From assembly GCF_039541575.1 (NCBI RefSeq), contig NZ_BAABGM010000014.1, forward strand, positions 111,544-175,543: a DNA stretch of 64,000 nt, read 5' to 3'. The notes beneath the pieces are model-generated. The model made no database searches. It saw only the letters and a program-made list of their open reading frames with translations, and had not been told where the DNA came from. The stretch is from Fodinibacter luteus. Lineage in GTDB: Bacteria; Actinomycetota; Actinomycetes; Actinomycetales; Dermatophilaceae. Shown here one piece after another: positions 1-8,339 of this stretch (within the stretch, counting starts at the first letter, position 1; each line of letters opens with the position of its first letter). A program made the position numbers and the translations under genes.

Positions 1-382
1 GCAGCTCGTGCGAGACGGTCGCGACGAGCTGCCGGCGCTGGGTGTCGGCGGTGGCGAGGTCGGCGGCCATCGCGTTGAAGGCGCGGGCCAGGTCGCCGAC
101 CTCGTCGCTCGAGGATGCCGTGACGCGCTGGCCGTAGTCGCCCGCGGCCATCCGCCGCGCGGCGAGCGTCATCTCGCGCAACGGCGAGGTCATCCCGCGC
201 GCGAGCCACTGGGTCACCGCGAGGGCGGCGACCACGGTGACGGGCACGCTGATCCACAAGGGCACGCGCCCGGCATCCGCGACCTCGGCGACGACGGCCG
301 TCGCGACGACGCTCACGGCGACGAGCAGACCGAGCTTGGCCTTGATCGACGCGATGCCGTCGAGCGGGCGGTCGGTGTTCAC
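1..382 (-). CDS. Sensor histidine kinase, N-terminal part (truncated by window edge)
   Basis: Membrane sensor kinase of a two-component system; only about 127 N-terminal residues are inside the window. Two hydrophobic segments (about residues 13-30 and 38-55) are separated by a very short loop, so there is almost no extracytoplasmic sensor domain. A HAMP-like stretch follows, and the H-box SHEL, with the phospho-acceptor His, sits at the window edge. The GTG start overlaps the stop of the response-regulator gene (GTGA), so the two are translationally coupled. Inference: an intramembrane-sensing kinase for the adjacent regulator. The signal is unknown. Confidence 0.88.
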   Translation of the reverse strand, partial: MNTDRPLDGIASIKAKLGLLVAVSVVATAVVAEVADAGRVPLWISVPVTVVAALAVTQWLARGMTSPLREMTLAARRMAAGDYGQRVTASSSDEVGDLARAFNAMAADLATADTQRRQLVATVSHEL

Positions 383-1083
383 GGCCCAACCTCGAGGGCG
401 TAGCCCACGCCGTGCACCGTGCGCACCCGGTCGGCGCCGACCTTCGCGCGCAGCGCCTTGACGTGGCTGTCGAGGGTGCGGGTGCCCGACGCGTCGGCCC
501 ACCCCCAGACCTCGCGCATGAGGTCGTCCCGGGGCCGGACCGTCCCCGGCTCGGCGGCGAGCGCGCAGAGCAGGTCGAACTCCAGGGGCGTGAGGTGGAC
601 CTCGCGGTCCTCCACCGTGACCCGCCGCGACGCCACGTCGATGTGCAGGCCGGCGACGTCGAGGTGCGCCGGGCGGCCGGCGGCGAGCTCGGCGGCCCGC
701 TCGACGCGGCGGAGGAGCGCCCGGACCCGGGCGACGACCTCGCGCATCGAGAACGGCTTCGTGACGTAGTCGTCGGCGCCGACCCCGAGCCCGACGAGGA
801 GGTCGGTCTCGTCGTCGCGCGCGGTGAGCATGAGCACGGGCACCGGACGGACCGCCTGGATGCGGCGGCAGACCTCGAGCCCGTCGAAGCCGGGCAGCAT
901 GAGGTCGAGGACGACGAGGTCGGGCTCGTGCGTCGTGAAGGCGGCCACGGCCGCCGGGCCGTCGTGGGCCTGGACCACCCGGAAGCCCTCCGCGACGAAC
1001 CGGTCGGTGACGGCCTGGTTGATCGTCGGCTCGTCCTCGACGACGAGGACCAGCGCTCCCGCGTCGTTCGCAGCCTCGCTCAT
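379..1083 (-). CDS. OmpR/PhoB-family response regulator
   Basis: 234 residues. The N-terminal receiver has acidic pocket VVEDE, phospho-acceptor Asp60 in VVLDLMLPG, the switch residue in MLTARD and the conserved Lys109 in YVTKPF. The C-terminal winged-helix DNA-binding domain carries LTPLEFDLLCALA and ends in the typical DSHVKALRAKVG...VHGVGYAL region. It is the first gene of a two-gene operon with the overlapping histidine kinase. The ATG start fits the usual length of the family. Target genes cannot be told from the sequence. Confidence 0.95.
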   Translation of the reverse strand: MSEAANDAGALVLVVEDEPTINQAVTDRFVAEGFRVVQAHDGPAAVAAFTTHEPDLVVLDLMLPGFDGLEVCRRIQAVRPVPVLMLTARDDETDLLVGLGVGADDYVTKPFSMREVVARVRALLRRVERAAELAAGRPAHLDVAGLHIDVASRRVTVEDREVHLTPLEFDLLCALAAEPGTVRPRDDLMREVWGWADASGTRTLDSHVKALRAKVGADRVRTVHGVGYALEVGP

Positions 1084-1153
1084 GCTCCGAGCGTAGGAGC
1101 CCGCTCCCACGGGCCGTGGGGGCGCCGTGTGGAGATCGTGTGAAGGTCCGGCC

Positions 1154-2107
1154 TCAGGCGGGCTGGCGGTGCTGGGTGCGGAAGGCCGTGGGGGTGATGC
1201 CGGTGCACCGGGTGAAGTGGTGGCGCAGCAGGGCCGCGGTGCCGAAGCCGGCGTCGCGGGCGACCGCCTCGACCGGCAGGTCGGTGTCCTCGAGCAGGCG
1301 GCGGGCCCGCAGCACCCGCTGGTCGGTGACCCACTGGTGCGGGGTCGTGCCCGTCTCGGCGACGAACCGGCGGGCGAAGGTGCGCGGCGACATCGCGGCG
1401 CGGCGGGCGAGGTCGTCGACGGTGACCGGCTCCTCGAGGTGCTCGAGCATCCACTCGAGCACGGGACCGAGGCTCTCGGCGGTCGTCGTGGGGACCGGCC
1501 GGTCGATGAACTGCCGCTGCCCGCCGTCGCGGTGGGGCGGGACGACCATCCGCCGCGCGATGGTCGTGGCGACCGCCGAGCCGAGCTCGAGGCGGACGAG
1601 GTGGAGGGCGGCGTCGATGCCGGCGGCCGTGCCCGCGCTCGTGATGACGGTGCCGTCGCGCACGTAGAGCACGTCGGGGTCGACCCTGGCCAGCGGGTGC
1701 AGCCGGGCGAGCTCTTCGGCGTGGCGCCAGTGCGTCGTGCAGTCGCGCCCGTCGAGGATGCCGGCCGCGCCGAGGGTGAACGCGCCCGAGCACACCGACA
1801 TGACCCAGGCCCCGCGGGCGACCGCGGCCCGGAGCACGTCGACGACCGCGGTCGACGGGGCGCGGGCCTGCGAGGACGCCGGCACGGCGACGAGGTCGGC
1901 ATCCGCCGCCGCCTCGAGCCCGAAGGCCGCGGTGACGGACGTGCCGTTCCGGGCGTCGAGCGGGCCCGGGCCCTCGGCGCAGACCCGGTAGTCGAAGGCG
2001 GGCACGCCCTCGTCGGTGCGGTCGAGCCCGAACACCTCGGCGAGCACGCCGTACTCGAAGAGCGAGACGGGCTCCTGGAGGAGCACGGCGATCGAGTGCA
2101 GGGCCAT
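1154..2107 (-). CDS. GlxA-family transcriptional regulator (DJ-1/PfpI + AraC HTH)
   Basis: 317 residues. Residues about 1-170 form a DJ-1/PfpI (class I glutamine amidotransferase-like) domain with the nucleophile-elbow region SVCSGAF followed by GILDGRDCTTHW. The C-terminal 100 residues are an AraC-type double HTH ending in GITPTAFR. In this family the amidotransferase-like domain is usually a ligand sensor rather than an enzyme. No clear Shine-Dalgarno precedes the ATG, so it may be leaderless. The gene is divergent from a small ORF; the shared 94-bp spacer contains a perfect inverted repeat and several TGCCA/TGGCA boxes that it may bind (inference). Confidence 0.93.
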   Translation of the reverse strand: MALHSIAVLLQEPVSLFEYGVLAEVFGLDRTDEGVPAFDYRVCAEGPGPLDARNGTSVTAAFGLEAAADADLVAVPASSQARAPSTAVVDVLRAAVARGAWVMSVCSGAFTLGAAGILDGRDCTTHWRHAEELARLHPLARVDPDVLYVRDGTVITSAGTAAGIDAALHLVRLELGSAVATTIARRMVVPPHRDGGQRQFIDRPVPTTTAESLGPVLEWMLEHLEEPVTVDDLARRAAMSPRTFARRFVAETGTTPHQWVTDQRVLRARRLLEDTDLPVEAVARDAGFGTAALLRHHFTRCTGITPTAFRTQHRQPA

Positions 2108-2154
2108 GCGCGCCAGTCTGGCACGAAGTTGGCAGAAAATCGACCTAGCCCGGC

Positions 2155-2178
2155 ATACCTGCCACTCGTGGCAGGTAT
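2155..2178. promoter_or_regulatory. Perfect 10-bp inverted repeat between divergent genes
   Basis: Two perfect 10-base arms, ATACCTGCCA and TGGCAGGTAT, are separated by CTCG. The element lies in the spacer between the GlxA-type regulator and the small plus-strand gene, 24 bases before the latter's start. Further TGGCA or TGCCA boxes start at 2119, 2130 and 2198. Position and symmetry suggest an operator; the protein that binds it is inferred, not shown. Confidence 0.55.
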
Positions 2179-2201
2179 TGGCTGAACCTCAAACTCGTGC
2201 C

Positions 2202-2411
2202 ATGGACACGAACAGCACCCTGGAGACCATCCTCACCCTCGCCGCCCTCGGCGGCCTCGTGGCCCCCGTGGCCTACCTCATGGAGCGGACCAACCGGCGC
2301 GTGCGGCGCGAGCACGGCGCCCGGACGAGCTGGGCGTGGACCGGCCACGACGCCGACAGCCGGCGCGTCGCGGACGAGATCCACGCCCTCGACGGCTCGG
2401 CACACCGCTGA
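2202..2411 (+). CDS. Small hypothetical protein with N-terminal membrane segment
   Basis: 69 residues. One hydrophobic helix (about residues 9-26, containing ILTLAALGGLVAPVAYL) is followed by an Arg-rich, soluble tail. The ATG is the first in-frame start after the inverted repeat, and no strong ribosome-binding site is seen. It is transcribed away from the GlxA-type regulator gene and ends just before a long hairpin. I do not recognise the family. It could be a target of the adjacent regulator, judged only by the divergent arrangement. Confidence 0.6.
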   Translation: MDTNSTLETILTLAALGGLVAPVAYLMERTNRRVRREHGARTSWAWTGHDADSRRVADEIHALDGSAHR

Positions 2412-2429
2412 CCCCCCGGCTCCTCCCCG

Positions 2430-2475
2430 AACGTGGGTGAAGAACGTCGCCTGGGCGACGGTCTTCACCCACGTT
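2430..2475. terminator. Bidirectional terminator-like hairpin, 22-bp arms
   Basis: Two 22-base arms with a single mismatch (AACGTGGGTGAAGA.. and ..TCTTCACCCACGTT) are separated by only two bases. The element lies between two convergent genes, the small plus-strand ORF and coxG. There is no T-run, as is common for actinobacterial terminators. The near-perfect 46-base palindrome would terminate or insulate both transcripts. Confidence 0.7.
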
Positions 2476-2485
2476 GCGGATGGGG

Positions 2486-3196
2486 TCAGGTGCCCCGGCG
2501 ACCGAGGAGCCAGCCCACGACGAGGCCGAGCAGGCCGGCGGCGGCGTAGGGCGCGTACGTGCGCACGAGCACGGGCAGCACCGTCGCGCCGAGGTCGATC
2601 GAGTCGTCGACCGGGGCCGAGGGCATCGGCCGGGGCACGGGCCGCACCGACGCGGCCGGCGAAGGCGCCACGGCCGGCTCGGGGACCGGCGCCCCGACCG
2701 GCTCGGGGGCCGGCGCCACCCCCGGCTCGGGCGCGGGCTCGGCGGCCGGCTCCGGTTCGCGGAACTGCCCCTCGATGCACGCGACGAACTGCTGGAGCAG
2801 CTTGTCCGAGACGTCCTGCATGACCCCTCGGCCGAACTGGGCGGGCTTGCCCGTCACGGACAGGTCGGTCGTGACGTCGACACGGGTGCCCTCGCCCGAG
2901 GGGGCCAGCTGGATCGTGACCGTCGCCCCGGCCGTGCCGTTGCCGCGCCGGTCCTTGCCCTTGGCCTCGATGACCGCCCGGTGGGCGGCGTCGTCGCGGT
3001 CGAGGAACTGCCCGGCACCGGCGTACTGGAGGGCGATCGGGCCGAGCTTGACCTTGACCGTCCCGGCGAAACCGGACTCGTCCACGGACGTCACCGTCGC
3101 GCCCGGGAAGCAGCCGCCCACCCGCTCGAGGTCCATGAACGTCGCCCAGGCCTGGTCGACCGTCGCCGGGACGACGAAGTCGTGCGTCAGCTCCAT
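2486..3196 (-). CDS. coxG: CoxG-like SRPBCC protein with C-terminal membrane anchor
   Basis: 236 residues. Residues 1-145 match the CoxG/SRPBCC fold (MELTHDFVVPA..VDQAW start, GGCFPGA, SDKLLQQF). Then comes a linker of about 50 residues very rich in Pro, Ala and Glu, then a C-terminal transmembrane helix (AAAGLLGLVVGWLLGRR). In known CO dehydrogenase systems CoxG recruits the enzyme to the membrane; the anchor here fits that role. It is the last gene of the coxSLMG operon, 6 bases after coxM, and ends at a strong hairpin. Confidence 0.9.
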   Translation of the reverse strand: MELTHDFVVPATVDQAWATFMDLERVGGCFPGATVTSVDESGFAGTVKVKLGPIALQYAGAGQFLDRDDAAHRAVIEAKGKDRRGNGTAGATVTIQLAPSGEGTRVDVTTDLSVTGKPAQFGRGVMQDVSDKLLQQFVACIEGQFREPEPAAEPAPEPGVAPAPEPVGAPVPEPAVAPSPAASVRPVPRPMPSAPVDDSIDLGATVLPVLVRTYAPYAAAGLLGLVVGWLLGRRGT

Positions 3197-3202
3197 GCGC
3201 GC

Positions 3203-4081
3203 TCAGCCTCCGAGGGCGGTCGCCACGGCGCGCCGGGTGAGCACCCTCGCGAGGTGGCGCCGGTAGTCGGCGTCGCCGTTGAGGTCGCTCGGCGGGTTCG
3301 TGCCGTCCGCGGCGCCGTCGCACGCGTCACCGAGGTCGGATGCCGTGCGCCCGACGAGTGCCTGCTCCACGCCGTGGGCCCGCAGCGGCGTGGAGCCCAT
3401 GTTCGTCAGCCCGACGCGTGCCTCCCTGATCGTCCCGCCGTCGACCTTGAGGGCCACGGCCACCGCGACGATCGACCACTGGTGCGAGACCCGGACGAAC
3501 TTCTCGTAGTGCGACGCCCACCCCGTGTGCTTGGGCACCCGGATGGCGGTCAGGAGCTCGCCCTCGCCGACGGCTGTCTCGAACAGGTCGACGAAGAACT
3601 CGCCGACCGGCACGGTCCGGTCGCGCCTGGGCCCGCGGACGAGGGTGCGCTCGTGCTTCGGCCCGCGGATCACGAGCTCGCAGTCGAGCGCGAGGACCGG
3701 GGCGCCGACGTCACCCGCGGGGTCGGCGTGCACGAGCGCCCCCCCGATGGTTCCCCGGTGACGGATCTGCGGGTCGGCGACCTCCTCGACGGCCTGCGCG
3801 AGCAGGGCCGCGTGCTGCCGGACGAGGGGGCTGGCGATGACGTCGGCATAGGTCGTCATCGCACCGATGACGAGGTGGTCGCCCTCGTCGCGGATGCCGC
3901 GGAGCTCCTCGATGCGCCCGAGGTCGACGATCTGGTCGGGTGCGTTGAGCCGCATCCGCAGGATGGGCAGGAGGGACTGGCCCCCGCCGAGGACCTTCAC
4001 GTCGTCGCCGGCCGCGGCGAGCGCGTCGAGGGCCTCGTCGACGGTCGCGGGGGCGAGGTAGTCGAATGCCGCGGGGATCAC
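3203..4081 (-). CDS. coxM: Molybdenum hydroxylase FAD-binding (medium) subunit
   Basis: 292 residues, typical for the medium subunit of CO-dehydrogenase-like enzymes. It starts IPAAFDYLAPATVDEAL; the FAD-binding signatures are LGGGQSLLP and the region IRHRGTIGGALVHADPAGD. It would pass electrons from the [2Fe-2S] subunit to FAD. The GTG start overlaps the coxL stop (GTGA). The order small-large-medium is the one described for form II enzymes, unlike the M-S-L order of true CO dehydrogenases. Confidence 0.95.
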   Translation of the reverse strand: MIPAAFDYLAPATVDEALDALAAAGDDVKVLGGGQSLLPILRMRLNAPDQIVDLGRIEELRGIRDEGDHLVIGAMTTYADVIASPLVRQHAALLAQAVEEVADPQIRHRGTIGGALVHADPAGDVGAPVLALDCELVIRGPKHERTLVRGPRRDRTVPVGEFFVDLFETAVGEGELLTAIRVPKHTGWASHYEKFVRVSHQWSIVAVAVALKVDGGTIREARVGLTNMGSTPLRAHGVEQALVGRTASDLGDACDGAADGTNPPSDLNGDADYRRHLARVLTRRAVATALGG

Positions 4082-6552
4082 TGTGCCGCTCCGTCCGTCG
4101 TGCCTGCGCCCGGATCCTGGTTGGGGGCGTCCTCCGCGAAGTGCGGCTGGGCCTCGCTCGTCGTCGAGGTGCCGGAACCGGCGCCCTGGATGGCCTTCCA
4201 CACCCGCTCGGGCGTGCACGGCATCCGGACGTCGGTGACGCCGAGGTGGCGCACCGCGTCGACGATGGCGTTGACGACAGCCGGCGTGGAGGCGATCGTG
4301 CCGGCCTCGCCGACACCCTTGGTGCCGAGCGAGTTGTACGTCGACGGGGACGTCGTGTGGTCGGTGACGAAGCTGATCGTGTCGGCCGCGGTCGGCAGGG
4401 TGTAGTCGACGAACGAGCCGGTGACGAGGGTGCCCTGCTCGTCGTACTCCGCTCCCTCCCACAGGGCCTGCGCGATGCCCTGGACGAGGCCGCCGTGCAC
4501 CTGGCCCTCGACGATGAGCGGGTTGATGATCGTGCCGATGTCGTCGACGCAGACGTAGCTGCGCATCGTCACCGCCCCGGTCTCGGTGTCGACCTCCATG
4601 GCGCACAGGTGGGTGCCGTGCGGGAAGGAGAAGTTCACCGGGTCGTAGGTGGCGTCGGCGTCGAGCGAGAGCTCCATGCCCTCCGGGTAGTCGTGGCCGG
4701 TCCACGTGGAGAGCGCGATGTCGGTGATCCCGACGCCCTTGTCCGTGCCCCTGACGGTGAACCTGCCGCCGCTGAACTCGAGGTCGTCGGGGCTGGCCTC
4801 GAGCAGGTGCGCCGCGAGGGGCCTCGCCTTCTCGATGACCTTGTCGGCGGCGAGCACGAGGGCCTCGCCGCCCACGACGAGCGACCGCGAGCCGTAGGTG
4901 TCCATGCCCTTGGGGGCGATCTGCGTGTCGCCGTGGAGGACCTCGATGTTCTCGAAGGGGACGCCGAGCCGGTCGGCGACGATCTGGCTCCAGGCCGTCT
5001 CGTGCCCCTGACCGTGCGCGGACGTCCCGGTGATGACCTCGACGGTGCCGGTCGTGAGCATCCGGATCGTGGCGTGCTCCCAGCCGCCCGCGCCGTAGTT
5101 GAGGGCGCCGAGCACGCGGGACGGGGCCAGACCGCACATCTCGGTGAACGTCGACACCCCGATGCCGAGCTGCACCGGGTCACCGCTCTCGCGGCGTCGA
5201 CGCTGCTCGGCCCGCAGCTCGTCGTAGCCGAAGAGCTCGCGGGCCCTGGCCGTCGCCGCCTCGTAGTTGCCCGAGTCGTACGTCATCCCGGCGACCGTCG
5301 TGAACGGGAACTCGTCGTGCCGGATCCAGTTCTTCTCGCGGATCTCGAGCGGGTCGACCCCGACCTCGCTGGCCAGCTCGTCCATGAGCCGCTCGATGGC
5401 GTACGTGGCCTCGGGTCGCCCGGCACCGCGGTAGGCGTCGACCCAGGTCTTGTTCGTGTAGTAGTTCGTCGTCGTGAAGCGGTAGGCGGGGAACTTGTAG
5501 ATCGAGTTGAACATCCACGCCCCGAGCACCGGCACACCCCCACCGACGAGGGCGGCGTAGGCCCCGAGGTCGGCGAGCAGCTCGACCTTGAGCCCGGTGA
5601 CCGTGCCGTCCCGCTCCGCGACGAGCGTGAGCCGCTGCCACTGGTCGCGACCGTGGTGGCCGGACACCATCGTCTCCGACCGGGTCTCGGTGAACTTGCA
5701 CGGCTTGCCGAGCTTGCGGGCGACGGCGAGCGTGATGAACTCCTCGGGCGTCGTCTGCAGCTTCCCGCCGAACCCACCGCCGACGTCGGGCGCGATGACC
5801 CGGATCTTCGACTCGGGCAGCCCGGTCGTGGCGGCGATGCAGAACCGCAGGATGTGCGGGACCTGGGTGGCCGACCACATCGTCACCTGCTCACCCGTCG
5901 GGTCGACGACGGTGGACCGGGGCTCCATGAAGGCAGGGATGAGGCGCTGCTGCCGGTACTCGCGCTCGATGACGATGCCGCCCTCGCGCGCCCGGGCGAT
6001 CGCCTCGTCGACGTCGCCGCCCGTGCCGCCCTCCTGGGAGTCGAGCTGCCAGACGGCCGACCTGTTCGTCCCCAGGCCCGGGTGGGCCAGCACCGCGTCG
6101 GTCGCGGCCTCCTTGAGGTCGAGCACGGCGGGCAGCTCGTCGTAGTCGACGTCGACGAGCTCGGCCGCGTCCCGCGCGGCCGCCGCGGACCGGGCGGCGA
6201 CGACGGCGACGATCTCACCGGCGTGAGCGACGCGGTCGCTCGGCATCGGGAGGTGGTCGGGGGTCTTCTGCTCCGCGTTGAGCGGCCACGCGGTGATGTT
6301 GACGCCCTGGATGTCCGCGATGTCCGCCCCCGTGAACACCGCGACGACCCCGGTCGCCGCCCGAGCGGCCCCGGTGTCGATCCCGGTGATCGTCGCGTGG
6401 GCGAACGGGCTGCGCACCATCGCGAGGTGCAGCATGCCGGGCAGCGAGATGTTGTCGGTCCAGCGGGTGCGGCCGGTGATGAGTCGTTGGTCCTCCTTGC
6501 GCTTGCGCGCGTGCCCGATCTCGGCCGTGGGGCGGTCGTCGACGGCGGTCAT
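4078..6552 (-). CDS. coxL: Molybdenum hydroxylase large subunit, form II CoxL-like
   Basis: 824 residues; the catalytic subunit that binds the molybdopterin cytosine dinucleotide cofactor. The active-site loop is AYRGAGR (residues 373-379), the form II signature. Form I CO dehydrogenases have AYXCSFR with the copper-binding Cys, which is absent here. Other family motifs are VGGGFGGK (about 258-264) and, near the C terminus, GTKGVGEAG with the catalytic Glu. The ATG overlaps the coxS stop. Known for the family: form II enzymes have uncertain substrates and many probably do not oxidise CO. The substrate here is unknown. Confidence 0.95.
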   Translation of the reverse strand: MTAVDDRPTAEIGHARKRKEDQRLITGRTRWTDNISLPGMLHLAMVRSPFAHATITGIDTGAARAATGVVAVFTGADIADIQGVNITAWPLNAEQKTPDHLPMPSDRVAHAGEIVAVVAARSAAAARDAAELVDVDYDELPAVLDLKEAATDAVLAHPGLGTNRSAVWQLDSQEGGTGGDVDEAIARAREGGIVIEREYRQQRLIPAFMEPRSTVVDPTGEQVTMWSATQVPHILRFCIAATTGLPESKIRVIAPDVGGGFGGKLQTTPEEFITLAVARKLGKPCKFTETRSETMVSGHHGRDQWQRLTLVAERDGTVTGLKVELLADLGAYAALVGGGVPVLGAWMFNSIYKFPAYRFTTTNYYTNKTWVDAYRGAGRPEATYAIERLMDELASEVGVDPLEIREKNWIRHDEFPFTTVAGMTYDSGNYEAATARARELFGYDELRAEQRRRRESGDPVQLGIGVSTFTEMCGLAPSRVLGALNYGAGGWEHATIRMLTTGTVEVITGTSAHGQGHETAWSQIVADRLGVPFENIEVLHGDTQIAPKGMDTYGSRSLVVGGEALVLAADKVIEKARPLAAHLLEASPDDLEFSGGRFTVRGTDKGVGITDIALSTWTGHDYPEGMELSLDADATYDPVNFSFPHGTHLCAMEVDTETGAVTMRSYVCVDDIGTIINPLIVEGQVHGGLVQGIAQALWEGAEYDEQGTLVTGSFVDYTLPTAADTISFVTDHTTSPSTYNSLGTKGVGEAGTIASTPAVVNAIVDAVRHLGVTDVRMPCTPERVWKAIQGAGSGTSTTSEAQPHFAEDAPNQDPGAGTTDGAAQ

Positions 6553-7040
6553 CGGGCCTCGCTCCCCTCGGCGACGGGAGCCGCGCTGCTCGCGCAGGCC
6601 GCCACCGCCTTGACGATGTTGTGGTAGCCGGTACAGCGGCACAGGTTGCCCTCGAGCCCGACCCGGATCTCCTCCTCGGAGGGGTTCGGGTTCTCGCGGA
6701 GCACGTCGAGGGCCTGCATGATCATCCCCGGTGTGCAGTACCCGCACTGGAGGGCGTGGTGGTCGTGGAACGCCTGCTGCATCGGGTGCAGCTCACCCAT
6801 GGGGGCGATGCCCTCGATCGTCGTGACCTCGTGCCCGTCGGCCTGGACCGCGAGGACGTTGCACGACTTGACGCTGCGCCCGTCGAGGTGGACCGTGCAG
6901 GCGCCGCAGTTGCTCGTGTCGCACCCGACGACGGTGCCCACCTTGCCGACGACTTCTCGCAGGTAGTGGACCAGCAGCATGCGCGGCTCGACGTCGTCGG
7001 AGCACTGGACTCCGTCGACGGTGACGTTGACCCGAGTCAT
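6549..7040 (-). CDS. coxS: Molybdenum hydroxylase [2Fe-2S] small subunit
   Basis: 163 residues. The plant-type ferredoxin N-terminal cluster ligands are Cys40, Cys45, Cys48 and Cys60; the second, helical [2Fe-2S] site uses Cys99, Cys102, Cys134 and Cys136 (CGYCTPGM and CRCTGY). It carries electrons from the Mo site to the FAD subunit. An AAGGAG ribosome-binding site seven bases before the ATG fixes the start. It is the first gene of coxSLMG, preceded by a 138-bp spacer with a terminator hairpin for the upstream maturation genes. Confidence 0.96.
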   Translation of the reverse strand: MTRVNVTVDGVQCSDDVEPRMLLVHYLREVVGKVGTVVGCDTSNCGACTVHLDGRSVKSCNVLAVQADGHEVTTIEGIAPMGELHPMQQAFHDHHALQCGYCTPGMIMQALDVLRENPNPSEEEIRVGLEGNLCRCTGYHNIVKAVAACASSAAPVAEGSEAR

Positions 7041-7154
7041 CGTTGACTCCTTCAGCAGGTGTGGGGACCGTGACGTGCTCGTGATCCTCACCCGAAGTGA
7101 CCGCCGCCACAAGGGGTCGGGCGGATATCCGTGCCGAAAGGTTCCCCCGGGCGG

Positions 7155-7171
7155 CCTTCCCCGAGGGAAGG
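7155..7171 (-). terminator. Hairpin downstream of xdhC
   Basis: A perfect 7-bp stem (CCTTCCC / GGGAAGG) with a 3-base loop begins 8 bases after the xdhC stop, in the spacer before coxS. There is no T-tract. It may separate the maturation operon from coxSLMG, or only weaken read-through. Confidence 0.45.
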
Positions 7172-7178
7172 AGCCCGG

Positions 7179-8339
7179 TCAGGACAGGTGGTGGTGGATG
7201 GCACCGTCGGTGTCCTGGAGCCGCCGGCCACCACCGCCCCACTGGAGGGCGACGATCTCGGCCGCGATGCTCACGGCCGTCTCCTCCGGGGTGCGCGCCC
7301 CGAGGTCGAGGCCGATCGGCGAGGAGAGCCGGGCGAGCTCGTCGTCGGTCAGCCCCACGTCGCGCAGCCGGGCGAGCCGGTCCTCGTGGGTGCGCCGTGA
7401 CCCCATCGCCCCGACGTACGCCACCTCGGGCAGCCGCAGCGCCACCTCGAGCACGGGTACGTCGAACTTCGGGTCGTGGGTCAGCACGCAGACGACGGTG
7501 CGCGGGTCGATGCGCCCGGCCTCGAGCTCCGCCGAGAGGTAGCGGTGCGGCCACTCGACGACGACCTCGTCGGCCGCCGGGAAGCGTGAGGCCGTCGCGA
7601 ACACCGGTCGCGCGTCGCACACCGTGACGCGGTAGCCGAGGAACGCGCCGACGTGCGCCACGGCGGCCGCGAAGTCGATCGCCCCGAAGACGAGCATCCG
7701 CGGGCGGGGCGCGTAGGCGGCGACGAAGACCCGCATCCCCTCCCCGCGACGCTCGCCGTCCGGGCCGTACGTCAGGGTCTCGGTGCGGCCGAGGGCGAGC
7801 AGCCCCCGGGCGTCGTCGGTGACGGCGGCATCGGCACGCTCGCTCCCGAGCGAGCCGGTCGGCGGGGATGCCGGTGCCGCGGCATCCGCTGCACCCTCCG
7901 CCTCGGGACGCACGACGAGGCGGCGGCCGACCCACGACGGGTCGGGGTGGTCGATGACGGTGGCGACGGCGACCGGCCGGCCGGCCTCGACGTCGTCGGC
8001 GACCGAGCCGAGCTCGGGGAAGGTCTCCTGCGAGACCGTCTCGACGAAGACGTCGAGGATGCCGCCGCACGTGAGGCCGACCGCGAACGCGTCGTCGTCG
8101 GACACCCCGTAGCGCTGGAGGACCGGCACCCCCGAGGCCATGACCTCCTGGCCGAGCTCGTAGACGGCGCCCTCGACGCAGCCGCCGGACACCGACCCGA
8201 CGGCCTCGCCGCCCGGGCCGACGAGCATCGACGCCCCGGCCGGGCGCGGCGCCGACCGGAACGTCGCGACGACGGTGCCGACCCCGACCGGTTCACCGGC
8301 CCGCCACCACTGCATCAGCTCGGGGAGCACGTCACGCAC
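7179..8339 (-). CDS. xdhC: XdhC/CoxF-family molybdenum enzyme maturation factor
   Basis: 386 residues. The N-terminal XdhC/CoxI domain has ATFRSAPRPAGASM and SGGCVEGAV and, further on, LTCGGILDVFVE. The C-terminal Rossmann domain has MLVFGAIDFAAA, then VCDARPVFAT and YVGAMGSRRTHEDR. XdhC proteins bind the molybdenum cofactor, promote its sulfuration and insert it into apo-enzyme. The GTG start overlaps the VWA gene by 8 bases, so this is the last gene of a coxD-coxE-xdhC unit. The long Ala/Pro-rich insert near residue 150 looks like a linker. Confidence 0.94.
   Translation of the reverse strand: MRDVLPELMQWWRAGEPVGVGTVVATFRSAPRPAGASMLVGPGGEAVGSVSGGCVEGAVYELGQEVMASGVPVLQRYGVSDDDAFAVGLTCGGILDVFVETVSQETFPELGSVADDVEAGRPVAVATVIDHPDPSWVGRRLVVRPEAEGAADAAAPASPPTGSLGSERADAAVTDDARGLLALGRTETLTYGPDGERRGEGMRVFVAAYAPRPRMLVFGAIDFAAAVAHVGAFLGYRVTVCDARPVFATASRFPAADEVVVEWPHRYLSAELEAGRIDPRTVVCVLTHDPKFDVPVLEVALRLPEVAYVGAMGSRRTHEDRLARLRDVGLTDDELARLSSPIGLDLGARTPEETAVSIAAEIVALQWGGGGRRLQDTDGAIHHHLS

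Noticed and set aside
1127..2185. Long open frames on the strand opposite to clear genes here and across the window (for example 2474-4405, 4066-6627, 13175-18088 and 56110-58488 plus)
   Set aside because: They mirror real minus-strand genes; their compositions are Arg/Gly/Asp-rich and show no family motifs. This is the normal effect of very high GC at third codon positions.
4078..6552. Calling the enzyme a genuine (form I) aerobic CO dehydrogenase
   Set aside because: The active-site loop is AYRGAGR without the Cu-binding Cys and the gene order is S-L-M, both form II features.
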